Source of the DNA: Ectothiorhodospiraceae bacterium
GTDB lineage: Bacteria; Pseudomonadota; Gammaproteobacteria; SZUA-152
Reading direction: 5' to 3'
Assembly: GCA_002401775.2 (NCBI GenBank)
Contig: NVUB02000179.1
Span: 1 to 50,114 of the forward strand
DNA: 50,114 nucleotides
Of the stretch, positions 6,802-15,967 are shown piece by piece. How positions within the stretch are numbered: the first letter of the stretch is position 1; every line of letters starts with the position of its first letter. The position numbers and the translations under genes are program-made. Below the pieces are notes generated by a model. The model did no database searches. It saw nothing but the letters and a program-made list of their open reading frames with translations, and was not told where the DNA came from.

Positions 6802-6829
6802 AGTGTACTTACGATGTCAAAAAAGTCAA
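6802..6829 (-). promoter_or_regulatory. brnTA promoter
   Basis: On the minus strand, -35 TTGACT (6824-6829), a 16-base spacer and -10 TACACT (6802-6807). The half-sites GTAC-N3-GTAC at 6797-6807 overlap the -10 box and the expected start point, and may be the BrnA operator. The transcription start would fall at or beside the brnT start codon. Confidence 0.55.
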
Positions 6830-7022
6830 TATTGGGCCAATTAATATTATTGACTACCTATTGGGCCCCTTTTTAAACGGTCCCTTTTTAACCGAACCAC
6901 GAATTAACCAGAAACAACACCCGCCACCAAAAATGTGTAGCCCATTGAAAATAAATCGAAATAACCAATTTCCGTCTTAACCCATACTTAACTCGCTCAG
7001 AGGGAGGTAGCTAGAATGCTAA

Positions 7023-7198
7023 ACCGCGCTAAACCAGACACCCAGCACTGGTTGCTGACCACCTTTGAAATGTCTGACATTAGCGGGCGGGTTTGAAGCC
7101 CGCGCCTGCGGTGGTTAATGGTCTGTATTTGGGTTCGGAGCATTCACCGGCTGAGTGAATCTTACAATTTCCCCACAAAAAAGGCCCTGTCGAGACAG
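7023..7198. repeat. Compound repeat, copy 2
   Basis: It matches 2960-3195 over most of its length. It includes the frame AKPDTQHWLLTTFE-SDISGR, ended by TGA at 7094-7096, and the left part of the GGCCCTGTC hairpin. Between copies the peptide differs mainly at one residue (M versus R) and one synonymous change, which hints at a once coding origin. Confidence 0.7.
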
Positions 7199-7207
7199 GG
7201 CCTTTTG
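7177..7207 (-). terminator. Intrinsic terminator of the lipoprotein gene
   Basis: AAAAGGCCCTG and CAGGGCCTTTT pair perfectly around TCGA. Read on the minus strand the stem runs into six T. It lies 50 bases after the lipoprotein stop. With A and T runs on both sides it could work in both directions. Confidence 0.85.
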
Positions 7208-7254
7208 GTTAGATGATTGGCCTAAGCCATCACCGTATGTTGTCACTCATGACA

Positions 7255-8937
7255 TCAGATCATCAATTCAGGCTCCATGTCTGAATCCATACCTGAATCC
7301 ATACCTGAATCCATACCTGAATCCATAGTGACCATGACAAACTCCAACTCTGTTGCCGTCAGCGTATTGGTTTCTGCATCCCAGGTGCCTTCTACTTCGA
7401 TTTTCACATCGCCCATCAACTCTTCCGCTAAACCGTCGTCAAATACCGCCATGCTGAAATCAACGGTAATGGACTCGCTTTGCTGGTTCATCATGAAGTT
7501 CTCCGCTTCCAACACATTCAGCGTTAACGTACCGGCAACCATGTCGACGGAGTCCAGTGCAATGGTACCGAAAGCTTCGGGGCTTTCTTCTTCGTTTTCA
7601 TGAATACAGCCTTCTTCGACTTCAACGACGCTGGCGGTCAGGACTCCAGTATCAACACTGCCGATGATGTGTAAACTGGCACCGTCCAGTAAGCAGGCTT
7701 CTTCGCCTTCTTTGAGCCAGGTGTCGGTGAATACGACCGTCAGCATGTCATCGATGGCCACGTTATCGGAATGTTCAAATTCAGTGACGGTCAACGTAAA
7801 GCTGCCATCTTCGGAATTAATCGCCAGTGTTCCTTCTATTTCTGAGAAATCACCGCTCATGGGCATTTCACCCTCGCGAGATGCACCTTCGATTTCCATA
7901 ACTTCTGCCATAAAGGTAGAGGCCATTTCGTCCCAGGTACCTTTAACTTCGACTTCCATGCCTACACTCAATAATGTGGCGTCGCCTTTGGTAAAGATGA
8001 CATCAGTCACATCAAAATCAATGGTGTCCATTCCCGGCATGAAGTTTGATTCGAATATGTTCAGGGTAATAACCATGCCGTTAATGGCTTCGATAGTGCC
8101 TTCGATTTCCATGAGTTCATCGGTGGCGTCGTCGCCGTCATCCAGTTTCACGCGAACCGCTTCTAATGCCAGGGTGGCATCGTCAAAGTTACCGTAGGCT
8201 TCCACTTCGTCACCGACGGCTATGGCACTGGTGTCATCGGAAGACATCTCGGTGCTTTCGTCGTAAACAACGGCAGTGTTATGTAGGTTTACGGTGATAT
8301 GGGAACCGTCTGACTCTGGGGCGATGACAAACTGTGTTGCACTGGCGATGGAGACGACAACGCCTTCAACTTCAGCGTAGGTACGATAAAAACTGTCAGT
8401 TTCTTCTTCATCCTGAAAGATCAGCACTGGTGTTACCTGATTAGTGGCAGCGTCGTAGGTAAACTGCGCCAAATCAAAATCGATGGCGGCGGCGGTGTTT
8501 TCGCCAGCGGTGACGACTAAACTGCCATCCACCATAATGTCAAAATGAGTACCCGCCGCCAGGCTGCTATTAAACTGGGCTGAGATCACTCCGGCATCGT
8601 TCACTAGTTCAATGTCATTACCCACGCTGACGGTAAAGTCGGTGAAGGTTCCGGCCATTAAATTTTGCGTATCCAGCAAGGCACCCACGCCGACCAGCGC
8701 ACGAAGGTTTTGCACCTGACCTTCGGGGTTATTGAATAATGTAATGGTTTCGCCCGCTTCATTAGTAGTAGTAACGGAATACAATGTTACCCACACTTCG
8801 CTGTAATCTTGCGTCAAATTGTCCGTAACATACAAAGACACATTCGCAGAAGTTGTGTCAGAACTGCTTCCGCCACCGCCACCACAACCTACCAGAGCGA
8901 CAGAAAGCATTAAGGGTAATAACAATTTTTTATTCAT
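7255..8937 (-). CDS. Lipoprotein with DUF4382/DUF5666-like domains
   Basis: A 560-residue exported protein. MNKKLLLPLMLSVALVGCGG is a lipoprotein signal with Cys18 as acylation site, followed by a Gly/Ser linker. Residues ~30-160 (VSLYVTDNLTQDYSEVWVTLYSV) fit DUF4382. The rest contains four to five related beta-rich modules with a shared pattern (E-V-E-G-x-W / L-x-A-x-x-V-E) resembling DUF5666. The C-terminus carries the tetrapeptide DSGM three times plus DSDM, encoded by a 12-bp tandem repeat. ATG has GGAG 7 bases upstream. It is monocistronic with its own terminator. Function is unknown; localisation at the outer membrane is inferred. Confidence 0.8.
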   Translation of the reverse strand: MNKKLLLPLMLSVALVGCGGGGGSSSDTTSANVSLYVTDNLTQDYSEVWVTLYSVTTTNEAGETITLFNNPEGQVQNLRALVGVGALLDTQNLMAGTFTDFTVSVGNDIELVNDAGVISAQFNSSLAAGTHFDIMVDGSLVVTAGENTAAAIDFDLAQFTYDAATNQVTPVLIFQDEEETDSFYRTYAEVEGVVVSIASATQFVIAPESDGSHITVNLHNTAVVYDESTEMSSDDTSAIAVGDEVEAYGNFDDATLALEAVRVKLDDGDDATDELMEIEGTIEAINGMVITLNIFESNFMPGMDTIDFDVTDVIFTKGDATLLSVGMEVEVKGTWDEMASTFMAEVMEIEGASREGEMPMSGDFSEIEGTLAINSEDGSFTLTVTEFEHSDNVAIDDMLTVVFTDTWLKEGEEACLLDGASLHIIGSVDTGVLTASVVEVEEGCIHENEEESPEAFGTIALDSVDMVAGTLTLNVLEAENFMMNQQSESITVDFSMAVFDDGLAEELMGDVKIEVEGTWDAETNTLTATELEFVMVTMDSGMDSGMDSGMDSDMEPELMI

Positions 8938-9549
8938 CGGTTAACTCCATAAACAGTAAAATTATTGGGTACTCGGTTTGACGGACAGCTCGGTCAGGCA
9001 GCACCTCGTTTTACAAAATTCTTCATTCTCTGCTCTACAATCTCCATTACTGGATTTCGACATTTGTCGAGTTGTGCAAGCAAGGCATCTTAAACAGAGA
9101 ATGAAATTGTTAGTTTCAATCTTTACACGCCGAAAACACGAAAACTGTTCCAATCCCTTTTTTTACCCAATGACGTTTTGTGACGCTGTTCTCATAAACG
9201 GCATTCACCACTCCTTCAAAAACCCACACTCAACAATCACATCAATGAACAAAATCCAGCCCTCCTAAATACAGGAATCACCACACATAAAAATGACGAT
9301 AAACCCCGTAAAATGGCTATTTACAGGGGGTGAAGTGTGACTTCAGGATTTTATTTTTGACCGTAATACGGCTATTAACGCAGAGACTTAACCCCCAATA
9401 AGCAAGCGCAAAAGCGCTGTGCATTTTCTAACCGCGCATTAATCCCCCAATAAAAATATTCAATAGCGGCCGCAGAGGGAATGCGCCGGAATAACGAAGC
9501 TTTAGGCGTTTTGAAGGAAGGAATGAAACAGTAGAAACACCAATGCAGA

Positions 9550-9678
9550 AACGCGAAGGCGCTAAGAACGCAGAGATAATGGTTTACGCTCTCTTTTACT
9601 GTCTCTTTTACACTCTTTTTACACTCTCTTTACACCCTCTCTTTCTTTGCGTTCTTTACCACTTAGCGCCTTTGCGTT
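9550..9678. repeat. Inverted repeat AACGCAAAGGCGCTAAG family, copy 1
   Basis: The left arm AACGCGAAGGCGCTAAGAAC pairs with the right arm GCACTTAGCGCCTTTGCGTT-like sequence at the other end. Related inverted pairs lie at 15968-16246 and 41481-41716. The interior is a T-rich low-complexity tract (CTCTTTTAC repeated). It looks like a small non-autonomous element. Confidence 0.65.
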
Positions 9679-9876
9679 GGATTGAAAATAATGCAAAGCA
9701 TCACCAATACTTCAGATTCATCGCGCGCTATTAACGCTCCGTGATTCCGGTCCCAGCCTACGCCGGAACAGGCTGGGGCTGGTATCCAGAATGGCATTAA
9801 GGCCACGAGTACACTCACTTTCTTCTGTTTTTTAAGGGTCTGAAATGCACATTCCCACCCCATCACCATTCTTGGG

Positions 9877-9882
9877 TATAAT
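9877..9882 (+). promoter_or_regulatory. Putative -10 box of valS
   Basis: A perfect TATAAT lies 60 bases before the valS start in CTTGGGTATAATGCG. No good -35 is visible at the right distance. It is the only plausible promoter between the upstream repeats and valS. Confidence 0.45.
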
Positions 9883-9941
9883 GCGTGCCTTTTCTCATAC
9901 TTACATTTACCCAGACTCACTTTTTCGGCGGCCAATAATCC

Positions 9942-12896
9942 ATGGATAAGACGTACAACCCCCACGTAATCGAACAAAAATGGTACGAAACCTGGGAGAA
10001 GGACGGCCATTTTGCCCCTGCGGGCAATGCTAACGGTGAAAACAAGCCTTATTGCATCATGATCCCGCCGCCCAATATCACCGGTAGTCTGCACATGGGC
10101 CACGGTTTTAATAACACCGTGATGGACAGCCTCACCCGCTTCCACCGTATGCGTGGGGACGACACGCTCTGGCAGCCCGGCACCGACCACGCGGGTATCG
10201 CCACGCAAATGGTGGTGGAACGCCAGCTCAATGCCGAGGGCAAGACCCGCCATGACCTGGGGCGTGAAGCCTTTATTGACCGCATCCGCGACTGGAAGGA
10301 AGAGTCCGGGGGCAATATCACCCGGCAATTACGCCGCATGGGCTCGTCGTTGGACTGGTCTCGCGAGCGTTTCACCATGGACGACGGCATGTCCAAAGCC
10401 GTGCAAGAGGTATTTGTCCGTCTGCATGAAGAAGGGCTGATTTACCGGGGCAAGCGTCTGGTGAACTGGGACCCGGTACTGCATACCGCCGTTTCTGATC
10501 TCGAGGTGCTGTCCGAAGAAGAAAATGGCCATTTGTGGCACATGCGTTACCCCCTCGTCGATTCACAAGGGAAGGGCTCAGAGTATTTGATCGTGGCGAC
10601 GACTCGCCCCGAGACCATGCTGGGCGATGCCGCCGTAGCCGTGCATCCTGAAGACGAGCGCTACAGCCACTTGATTGGCCAGTTTGTCGAGTTGCCGCTC
10701 ACCGGTCGCAAAATCCCCGTTATCGCGGATGACTATGTTGACCCCGAGTTCGGCACCGGCTGCCTGAAAATTACCCCGGCCCACGACTTTAACGATTACG
10801 GTGTATGGCAAAAACACCGTGATGAAAAGGCCATCTCAGAACAACCTTTTGGTGGGCTCATCAACATTTTCACCCCGGATGCCTGCATTAAATCAAGCCC
10901 CGCAGATGACTTTAGCTGGGGGCATAAAGCTCGCGATAAAGATCAGCTCCAACGTGCTGATAATGTTCCTCTCGAAGGGAAGGCCACTTCTGAAATAATA
11001 CCCAGTGAATTCCACGGCCTTGATCGCTACGAAGCCCGTAAGCTGATAGTCAAACTATTAGACAAAAACGACCTGCTGGAAAAAACCGACAAACACAAGC
11101 TCATGGTGCCGCGCGGCGACCGCAGTGGTGCCGTTATCGAGCCCCTGCTTACCGATCAATGGTACGTGAAGGTTGGCCCGCTGGCCGGGCCGGCGATCAA
11201 GGCTGTGGAAAACGGCGACATAAAATTTGTGCCTGATAATTGGAAAAACACTTATTTCGAGTGGATGAATAACATCGAAGACTGGTGTATCTCCCGGCAA
11301 ATCTGGTGGGGCCACCGCATTCCAGCCTGGTATGACGAGCAGGGCGATGTGTACGTGGGGCGTTCCGAGGCCGAAGTACGTGAAAAACACGGGCTTTCCG
11401 CCGATATGAAACTCTCGCAAGACGAAGACGTGCTGGATACCTGGTTTAGCTCTGCACTGTGGCCCTTCTCCACACTGGGCTGGCCTGAAAATACCGACGC
11501 CGTTAAAACCTACTATCCGACCAGTGTGCTGGTCACCGGCTTCGACATCATTTTCTTCTGGGTGGCGCGGATGATCATGATGGGCCTGAAGTTCATGGGC
11601 GATGTTCCCTTCAAGGAAGTGTACATCCACGGTCTGGTGCGCGATTCCCACGGCCAGAAAATGTCCAAATCCAAGGGCAACGTACTCGACCCCATTGATC
11701 TCATCGACGGCATAGAGCTGGAAGCCTTAGTCGACAAACGCACCGCTGGCATGATGCAACCCAAAATGGCGACGAAGATCGAGAAGCAAACCCGCAAGGA
11801 CTTCCCCGATGGCATTCCCTCCTTCGGTACCGATGCCCTGCGCTTTACCTTCGCCAGCCTCGCCTCCACCGGGCGCGACATCAACTTCGACCTTGGTCGT
11901 GTAGAAGGCTACCGAAACTTCTGCAACAAACTGTGGAATGCAGCCAACTACGTATTAATGAACACAGAAGATAAAGACTGTGGCCAGAATGGTGGTGAAG
12001 TTGAATTATCTGCGGCCGACAAATGGATAACCGCCCGCTTGCATCAAACCCAGCAAACCGTCATTCGCTCGATGGAAGGCTATCGTCTCGACCACGCGGC
12101 CCAAGCCATTTATGATTTCACCTGGAACGAATACTGCGCCTGGTACCTGGAACTTTCCAAACCCGTACTCACCAATGAAAAGAGCAGCGAAGCACAATTA
12201 CGCGGCACACGTCAGACGCTGGTTCGCGTTCTGGAATCCCTGTTGCGCACCGCCCATCCGCTGATGCCCTACATTACTGAAGAAATCTGGCAAAAAGTCG
12301 CGCCACTGGCAGGCGTCGAAGGTGCGACCATCATGCGCGAGGCCTATCCCGAACCCCCTGTAGACAAGGTGAATGCTCCCGAAGGGAGCAGAGAGGGCCC
12401 CCTGGGGGGTGAAGATGCGATCCATGAAATGGAATGGGTCAAAGAGTTTATCGTTGGCGTACGCCAGATTCGTTCCGGTATGGACATCAAACCCAGTAAA
12501 CCGTTGCCGGTATTACTGCAAAATACCAACGATACTGACAAGGCCCGGCTTGAGCGCAACCAAAACACCATTGCCTTCCTGGCCCGTACCGAATCGATTA
12601 ACGTGCTGTCCGCAGAGGAAGAAGCACCGGAATCGGCCACTGCACTTGTCGGTGAAATGAAAGTGCTTATCCCCATGGCCGGGCTCATCGACAAAGATGT
12701 GGAAATGGCACGTCTGACAAAAGAGATTGAAAAGAAACAGCAGGAAGTGGGCCGTATAGAAGGTAAACTTTCCAACCCCAAGTTTGTCGAACGTGCACCG
12801 GAAGCTGTTGTGAAGAAAGAACGCGACAAAATTGCTGACATACAAACCGCGCTAAATAGCTTAAAAGAGCAACGGGAGCGTATTTCCAAGATGTAG
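9942..12896 (+). CDS. valS: Valyl-tRNA synthetase
   Basis: A 984-residue class I synthetase that charges tRNA-Val in the cytoplasm. HIGH is present as HMGH (residues 51-54) after PPPNITGSL, and KMSKS is at 573-577 in [10 protein letters not shown]. The CP1 editing domain contains [14 protein letters not shown] and [10 protein letters not shown]. The C-terminal ~65 residues form the tRNA-binding coiled coil ([20 protein letters not shown]). The protein is slightly longer than usual (~950). Part of the excess is a GC-rich insert at about residues 808-826 ([16 protein letters not shown]), whose DNA is palindromic. The start has only a weak ribosome site. It stands alone, flanked by repeats. Confidence 0.97.
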   Translation: MDKTYNPHVIEQKWYETWEKDGHFAPAGNANGENKPYCIMIPPPNITGSLHMGHGFNNTVMDSLTRFHRMRGDDTLWQPGTDHAGIATQMVVERQLNAEGKTRHDLGREAFIDRIRDWKEESGGNITRQLRRMGSSLDWSRERFTMDDGMSKAVQEVFVRLHEEGLIYRGKRLVNWDPVLHTAVSDLEVLSEEENGHLWHMRYPLVDSQGKGSEYLIVATTRPETMLGDAAVAVHPEDERYSHLIGQFVELPLTGRKIPVIADDYVDPEFGTGCLKITPAHDFNDYGVWQKHRDEKAISEQPFGGLINIFTPDACIKSSPADDFSWGHKARDKDQLQRADNVPLEGKATSEIIPSEFHGLDRYEARKLIVKLLDKNDLLEKTDKHKLMVPRGDRSGAVIEPLLTDQWYVKVGPLAGPAIKAVENGDIKFVPDNWKNTYFEWMNNIEDWCISRQIWWGHRIPAWYDEQGDVYVGRSEAEVREKHGLSADMKLSQDEDVLDTWFSSALWPFSTLGWPENTDAVKTYYPTSVLVTGFDIIFFWVARMIMMGLKFMGDVPFKEVYIHGLVRDSHGQKMSKSKGNVLDPIDLIDGIELEALVDKRTAGMMQPKMATKIEKQTRKDFPDGIPSFGTDALRFTFASLASTGRDINFDLGRVEGYRNFCNKLWNAANYVLMNTEDKDCGQNGGEVELSAADKWITARLHQTQQTVIRSMEGYRLDHAAQAIYDFTWNEYCAWYLELSKPVLTNEKSSEAQLRGTRQTLVRVLESLLRTAHPLMPYITEEIWQKVAPLAGVEGATIMREAYPEPPVDKVNAPEGSREGPLGGEDAIHEMEWVKEFIVGVRQIRSGMDIKPSKPLPVLLQNTNDTDKARLERNQNTIAFLARTESINVLSAEEEAPESATALVGEMKVLIPMAGLIDKDVEMARLTKEIEKKQQEVGRIEGKLSNPKFVERAPEAVVKKERDKIADIQTALNSLKEQRERISKM

Positions 12897-12920
12897 CATT
12901 ACTATCCCGTTACCTTGTTT

Positions 12921-13028
12921 CGTCATTCCGGCGAAGGCCGGAATCTAGAATCTCGTTGAAGCCACTGGATTCCGGCACTGGTAACCTAAAGGTCATAAGT
13001 GCCCCAGAGGGCATACGCCGGAAAGACG
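12921..13028. repeat. TCATTCCGGCG/CGCCGGAATGA interspersed repeat, copy 1
   Basis: CGTCATTCCGGCG at the left pairs with CGCCGGAAAGACG at the right. It includes AATCTCGTTGAAGCCACTGGATTCCGG, most of which recurs at 33261-33334. It lies 25 bases after valS and may act in its mRNA 3' end. Confidence 0.65.
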
Positions 13029-13091
13029 GAAAAATGCTAGCAGTGCAGCAACAAAACCAACGATAGACACAAAAGACAGAAAGAGAACACC

Positions 13092-13433
13092 ATGACTATT
13101 GACTCAAATACATCCAGCGTGGACAGAGATGACGAAGCTTATCTGGTCAACCCCGATGACTGGAATGAAGGCGTTGCCCAGCATTTTGCCACAGAAGAAT
13201 CACTCGAACTCGATGATGAAATCTGGTCCGTCATCAACTTCATGCGCTCGCATTACAATGAGCACAGTGTCGCACCCGACGTACGCCACGCCGTAAAGGC
13301 CTTAGCCGCAGAAAAAGGCTACGAAAAGAAAGAAGCGAAAAAACGCATGTTTACGCTCTTTCCTTATGGCTACGTCAAACAAGCCTGCAAAATTGCGGGT
13401 ATGAAACGGCCTCGCGGCTGGAGTACCGGGTAA
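13092..13433 (+). CDS. TusE/DsrC-family sulfur-relay-like protein lacking the terminal Cys
   Basis: A 113-residue member of the DsrC/TusE family: NPDDWNEGVAQHFATEE, EIWSVINFMRSHYNE and LFPYGYVKQACKIAGMKRPRGW are all diagnostic. Family members use a penultimate cysteine (CysA) to carry sulfur, in TusE for tRNA 2-thiouridine and in DsrC for dissimilatory sulfur metabolism. Here the position is Trp110. Cys99, at the site of the second DsrC cysteine (CysB), is kept. It therefore cannot act by the standard persulfide or trisulfide chemistry. A regulatory or alternative role is inferred, as for other DsrC-like proteins without CysA. AAAGAGAAC precedes the ATG. It stands alone between valS and an exported OB-fold gene. 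Confidence 0.82.
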   Translation: MTIDSNTSSVDRDDEAYLVNPDDWNEGVAQHFATEESLELDDEIWSVINFMRSHYNEHSVAPDVRHAVKALAAEKGYEKKEAKKRMFTLFPYGYVKQACKIAGMKRPRGWSTG

Positions 13434-13501
13434 ACTTTCTACTACCAATAACAATCAAATAAATTAATTACTATACATATTCATTAACGAGGGGAATTAC
13501 C

Positions 13502-13867
13502 ATGAAAAAACTGCTTATCGCTTTCGCACTCAGCTTGTTTGTTGTTTCAACGTCCTTTGCGGGCGGCGCCGCCACGAAAACCGTTGAAGCCGTACACAAT
13601 GAAATGGCACAACTCAAAGGCCAACAAGTCACCGTCACCGGTAAAGTTGTTAAAGTAAACAACGGCATCATGAAACGTAACTTTGTACACGTACAAGACG
13701 GTACTGGCGGCAAAAACACCAACAATCTCATCATCACTAGTAGCCAAACAGCAAAAGTTGGCAACAACATCACCATCACCGGTACGGTTGTCTTAGGGAC
13801 TGATTTTGGTATGGGTTACATGTACCCGCTTCTGGTTGAAAAGTCTTCAATCACCGTTAATAAGTAA
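13502..13867 (+). CDS. Exported OB-fold protein
   Basis: A 121-residue protein. Residues 1-20 (MKKLLIAFALSLFVVSTSFA) are a clear Sec signal peptide cleaved after SFA. The mature part contains QLKGQQVTVTGKVVKVNNGIM, FVHVQDGTGG and GNNITITGTVVLGTDFGMGY, the five-strand OB pattern of small periplasmic nucleotide-binding-like proteins found near redox and nitrite-reduction genes. A strong GAGGGGAATTACC lies before ATG. Acting partner and ligand are unknown. It is likely transcribed alone, ending at a GC-rich hairpin 14 bases downstream. Confidence 0.75.
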   Translation: MKKLLIAFALSLFVVSTSFAGGAATKTVEAVHNEMAQLKGQQVTVTGKVVKVNNGIMKRNFVHVQDGTGGKNTNNLIITSSQTAKVGNNITITGTVVLGTDFGMGYMYPLLVEKSSITVNK

Positions 13868-13880
13868 TACCCGCGCACAG

Positions 13881-13915
13881 ACTGGCCCGGCCGTTTTTTT
13901 TATGGCTGGGCCAGT
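13881..13915 (+). terminator. GC-rich hairpin after the OB-fold gene
   Basis: ACTGGCCCGGCC pairs with GGCTGGGCCAGT around a loop of mostly T. There is no T-run after the stem, so termination efficiency is uncertain. Confidence 0.45.
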
Positions 13916-14113
13916 TTGGGTTAGGTTGGGCTAGCCAATCGCACCGTTTCCCGACACCCGCGTCTCCTTAACCTCATCACCTAATTATCAGCTGCTCACC
14001 CGCTTTTTCTCCCCTTCCAGCCCCTTAGTCCCCGTTTTCGTTAAAGCCTAATGAAACTTCAGCCGAAGTATATTCTTTACACTTTCAAACATATGTTTGT
14101 AATAAAGTTTCGT

Positions 14114-14504
14114 AGGATTAAAAAAAGTGCTGAGTGCTAAGTGCTGAGTGCTAAGTGCTGAGTAAAAAATGGCTAAACCTTCTTAGAGGATTAACGTCGG
14201 TTTTCGTAGGTCATGTTGCGTAGCTACGTGACGCAACGGCTAAAACGTGCACACATGTTCTCGGCATGACATGATCGTCATGGTGGTTTGCAACGCGACC
14301 TGCTGAAGTGAGGATTAAAAAAAGTGCTGAGTGCTGAGTGCGAAGTGCTAAGTGCGAAGTGCTGAGTAAAAAATGGCTAAACCTTCTTAGGGGAATAACG
14401 TCAGTTTTCGTAGGTCATGTTGCGCAGCTACGTGACGCAACGGCTAAAACGTGCACACATGTTCGCGGCAAGACGTGATCGTCATGGTGCTTCGTAACAT
14501 GACC
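14114..14504. repeat. Tandem duplication of ~197-bp unit with 8-bp microsatellites
   Basis: Two units (14114-14310 and 14311-14504) are nearly identical. Each begins AGGATTAAAAAAAGTGCTGAG, followed by five to six copies of AGTGCTGA/AGTGCTAA. Each then has AAAAAATGGCTAAACCTTCTTAG and the palindromic GTAGGTCATGTTGCG...TACGTGACGCAAC module. Flanks at 14061-14108 and 14517-14565 also resemble each other (GAAGTAT.TTCTTT.CACT), so the ancestral unit was longer. Confidence 0.85.
14206..14238. repeat. GTAGGTCAtGTTGCG palindromic repeat family (four copies)
   Basis: A ~32-bp module with GTCA and TGAC ends around TTGCG-AGCTAC. The other copies are at 14410-14441, 15747-15779 and 18523-18552; in the last the arms GTCAGGT and ACCTGAC pair perfectly. 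They behave like a REP-type intergenic repeat. Confidence 0.65.
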
Positions 14505-14637
14505 TTAAGCGTTAGTAGCTGAAGTATCTTCTTTGCACTCACAAGCACATTCTTGTAAAAAAATACTTTTAAAAAGTTCTCTTTACATAAAAAACAAGCT
14601 GGGCATACTACTGGAACACATTCATAAACACCGCTAA

Positions 14638-15285
14638 ATGACCCTACTGGAATCCCTTTTTCACTCCGAAATGCTACTGGCCCTGAGCCTGTTTGCGGTT
14701 GTTTCGGTATTGGTGGAAATCGGTGGATATAAATTATTACTGGCCGTGTCGGATATCGGCCCTACCTCTTGGATCATGTCGCATATCATAATTCCTGCGG
14801 CGCGCACTCTGGCTTTAGTGGCCTTTATACTGGTGGCCTACCCTGTGCTATTCGGAATAAACACAGAGGTTTCGATTAGTGACCTGCTTGCGACAGGAAA
14901 AATGCGATTCACTCACCTCGTCAACGTGGTTTTTTTCCTGTCCCTGTTATTGCCGGTATTACCGATTTTCAGTCGCTGGCCCGCGCTGGTTTTACCACTT
15001 CAGGGAATCGCCGCAGCGACAATGCTATTTCGCTGGTGGGCCTCCACACAGCCCGCAATAGACATTCAGTTCTGGCCTGGCTGGTCAGCTATTGGGGCAA
15101 TGTGTGTATTGGCTTTTATCACTCACGAAATTGCCAAACAACTTTCCCACCAATTGGAAAAATGGCTGGATACACGCCTTGAAATTGAAGGTACCGGGAC
15201 GTTAATTTACCGCACAGTGGTGATGATCATGCAGGTGCCGGTAATCTTAATGTACAGCCTGTCTCTGGGAGAACAATTTCGGTGA
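14638..15285 (+). CDS. Integral membrane protein of unknown function
   Basis: A 215-residue protein with about six hydrophobic segments. Examples are residues 11-38, 45-75, 95-115, 118-135, 150-170 and a last one near VVMIMQVPVILMYSLS. The loop HEIAKQLSHQLEKWLDTRLEIEG is amphipathic. I recognise no family. No good ribosome site precedes the ATG at 14638, and the start is therefore tentative. It lies isolated between a repeat duplication and a repeat-rich 1-kb gap. Confidence 0.65.
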   Translation: MTLLESLFHSEMLLALSLFAVVSVLVEIGGYKLLLAVSDIGPTSWIMSHIIIPAARTLALVAFILVAYPVLFGINTEVSISDLLATGKMRFTHLVNVVFFLSLLLPVLPIFSRWPALVLPLQGIAAATMLFRWWASTQPAIDIQFWPGWSAIGAMCVLAFITHEIAKQLSHQLEKWLDTRLEIEGTGTLIYRTVVMIMQVPVILMYSLSLGEQFR

Positions 15286-15603
15286 GGATACAATAGCGAG
15301 CAAAGGGATTAATGGCCAGGAAGGCCCGAACACAATGGTAATATTTTAGGCCTGGTTTTAAACCTACCCTTTTGGTGGGCTTTCTGGGGCATTGCTGGTG
15401 GCTGATGGTTTGGGCGGGTTTGAAACCCGCCCCTTGGGGTAATTCAATGGGTAATGTAGGGTGTACCCTCTCGGGCATAAAGGCACGTATTTTGTGCCTA
15501 CGTTCTCTGGTTTCCACGGTACTCTCTGGAAATCCATATTTTATTCTGTTAATTCACCCACCGTATGCATTCCCAAGCTTACCGCGTCCTGCTCACGCCC
15601 CTC

Positions 15604-15667
15604 GCCTAAGAGCGCCTACTTTTGGCGCCTGCGTCCGTTCAGGCGCCAAAAGTAGGTGCTCTTAGGC
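15604..15667. repeat. Long hairpin GCCTAAGAGCGCCTACTTTTGG family, copy 1
   Basis: 26-base arms, GCCTAAGAGCGCCTACTTTT-GGCGCC and its complement, pair with a single mismatch around a 12-base loop. A related pair lies at the window's right end (49960-50076). Confidence 0.85.
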
Positions 15668-15967
15668 AACGCAGAGCGTGGGAATGAGGAATTCTCTACT
15701 TGTCGAGCTTTGCGTCTAGTGTTAAGTGCTGAAGAGAGTGGTTTTCGTAGATCACGTTGCGCGGCTACGTGAGGCAACGCTTTAATCAATCACAATTGCT
15801 CTCGAATGGAAATGATCGTCATCACATTTCGTAACATGGCCACCATAAATAATAAGTGCTGAGGACTAATACTTGCGGTTTGTCGTAGCGGCTTCAGCCA
15901 CGATGGCAATGGTTGACCAGGTCGGGTGGCTCATCATTCGCGGCTAAAGCCTCTCCTACTGTCTACT

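Larger units (their letters stand above)
6830..7254. other. Intergenic with repeat copy 2 and terminator
   Basis: It contains the second copy of the compound repeat and the lipoprotein terminator. A 26-codon frame starts at ATG 7016, seven bases after GGGAGGT, and ends at 7096. Nothing else is recognised. Confidence 0.5.
8938..9941. other. 1-kb intergenic region with repeats, no gene
   Basis: No convincing gene. It holds a hairpin at 9305-9330 (CCCCGTAAA against TTTACAGGGG), an inverted repeat at 9550-9678, a palindrome at 9752-9777 (CCCAGCCT against AGGCTGGG) and the valS promoter region. In many gammaproteobacteria valS follows pepA-holC; here that linkage is absent. Confidence 0.6.
13916..14637. 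other. Intergenic, dominated by a tandem duplication
   Basis: No gene is seen. The region 14061-14565 consists of duplicated repeat units, listed separately. The 5' part (13920-14060) shows nothing recognisable. Confidence 0.5.

Noticed and set aside
7016-7096. 26-codon frame with a good ribosome site in repeat copy 2
   Set aside because: Not called as a gene because copy 1 lacks the ATG and ribosome site; kept as an observation only.
14130-14380. CRISPR-like array from the repeated AGTGCTGA units
   Set aside because: Units are 8-bp microsatellites inside two long tandem copies with no variable spacers.
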